From: Proteobacteria bacterium SPGG2
GTDB taxonomy: Bacteria > Pseudomonadota > Gammaproteobacteria > Acidiferrobacterales > SPGG2
Assembly (NCBI GenBank): GCA_001643475.1
Contig: LXTK01000301.1
Coordinates: forward strand, 1 to 5,079
Direction of reading: 5' to 3'
Length of the DNA stretch: 5,079 nucleotides
The position numbers and the translations under genes were made by a program. Below, piece by piece: positions 4,946 through 5,079 of the stretch. The notes under the pieces are model-generated. The model was not told the origin of the DNA and did not search any database. It worked only from the letters and a program-made list of their open reading frames with translations. The stretch's first letter is position 1. Every line of letters begins with the position of its first letter.

Positions 4946-5079
4946 ATGCGGACCACACAGCCTCCGCGCCTTTCCTTCGCGCGACTCCCCACACCACTGG
5001 TACCACTCGACAGGCTATCGAGAGAAATCGGTGGGCCACGAATATGGATAAAGCGTGACGACCTCACCGGTTCAGGCCT
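4946..5079 (+). CDS. D-cysteine desulfhydrase / ACC deaminase family, N-terminal part
   Basis: An ATG at 4946 opens a frame that runs off the window after 44 codons. It reads MRTTQPPRLSFARLPTPLVP, then LDRLSREIGGPRIWIKRDDL and TGSG. The pattern 'R..L..LPTPL.PL.RLS...GGP.IWIKRDD.TG' is the characteristic start of the fold-type II PLP enzymes annotated as D-cysteine desulfhydrase or 1-aminocyclopropane-1-carboxylate deaminase. These deaminate D-cysteine (to pyruvate, sulfide and ammonia) or ACC (to 2-oxobutyrate and ammonia). The PLP lysine (in GNKxRK) would come a few residues beyond the window edge, and substrate-deciding residues are not visible. There is no strong ribosome binding site. It starts 34 bp after the fhs/TerB-tail frame ends, so in the parent arrangement it may have followed the second TerB-like gene. 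Confidence 0.85.
   Translation, partial: MRTTQPPRLSFARLPTPLVPLDRLSREIGGPRIWIKRDDLTGSG

Overview
The window is about 5.1 kb of bacterial DNA of medium GC content. It looks like a scarred accessory stretch in a proteobacterium-like genome. The fhs remnant resembles proteobacterial formate-tetrahydrofolate ligases as I remember them, but no gene here fixes the taxon. Only three genes look complete. Almost everything else is a cut-off gene end or a decayed remnant.

Layout from left to right. 2-133 (+) is the last 43 codons of an iron-containing alcohol dehydrogenase. 236-793 (+) is a complete 185-residue TerB-like protein. 794-1108 holds no convincing gene. 1109-1546 (+) is a broken DUF262 (ParB/GmrSD-like) gene. 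1596-2222 (-) is an intact, AT-rich fchA (cyclodeaminase/cyclohydrolase). 2223-2670 holds a short aminotransferase remnant on the opposite strand. 2671-3612 (-) is an intact ftcD (glutamate formimidoyltransferase). 3645-3763 (-) is a decayed second fchA-like 3' end, directly upstream of ftcD. 3764-4302 is spacer with a 14-bp perfect palindrome. 4303-4845 (+) is the first third of fhs with a nonsense codon and an internal deletion. It is joined in frame to 4846-4911, a copy of the last 21 codons of the TerB-like gene. 4946-5079 (+) is the start of a D-cysteine desulfhydrase/ACC deaminase-family gene.

The common theme is folate one-carbon metabolism. FtcD moves the formimino group of N-formimino-glutamate (or a similar donor) to tetrahydrofolate. 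FchA releases ammonia to give 5,10-methenyl-tetrahydrofolate. Fhs could recover formate and ATP at the end of such a route, but here it is broken, so the locus now encodes only the first two steps.

The most interesting reading is genomic rather than a new machine. A native fchA-ftcD operon seems to have lost its own fchA, and a compositionally different fchA now lies downstream of ftcD. The fhs remnant carries a paralogous TerB-family C-terminal tail, which points to deletion-driven fusion. I found no CRISPR array, tRNA, rRNA or intact mobile element.
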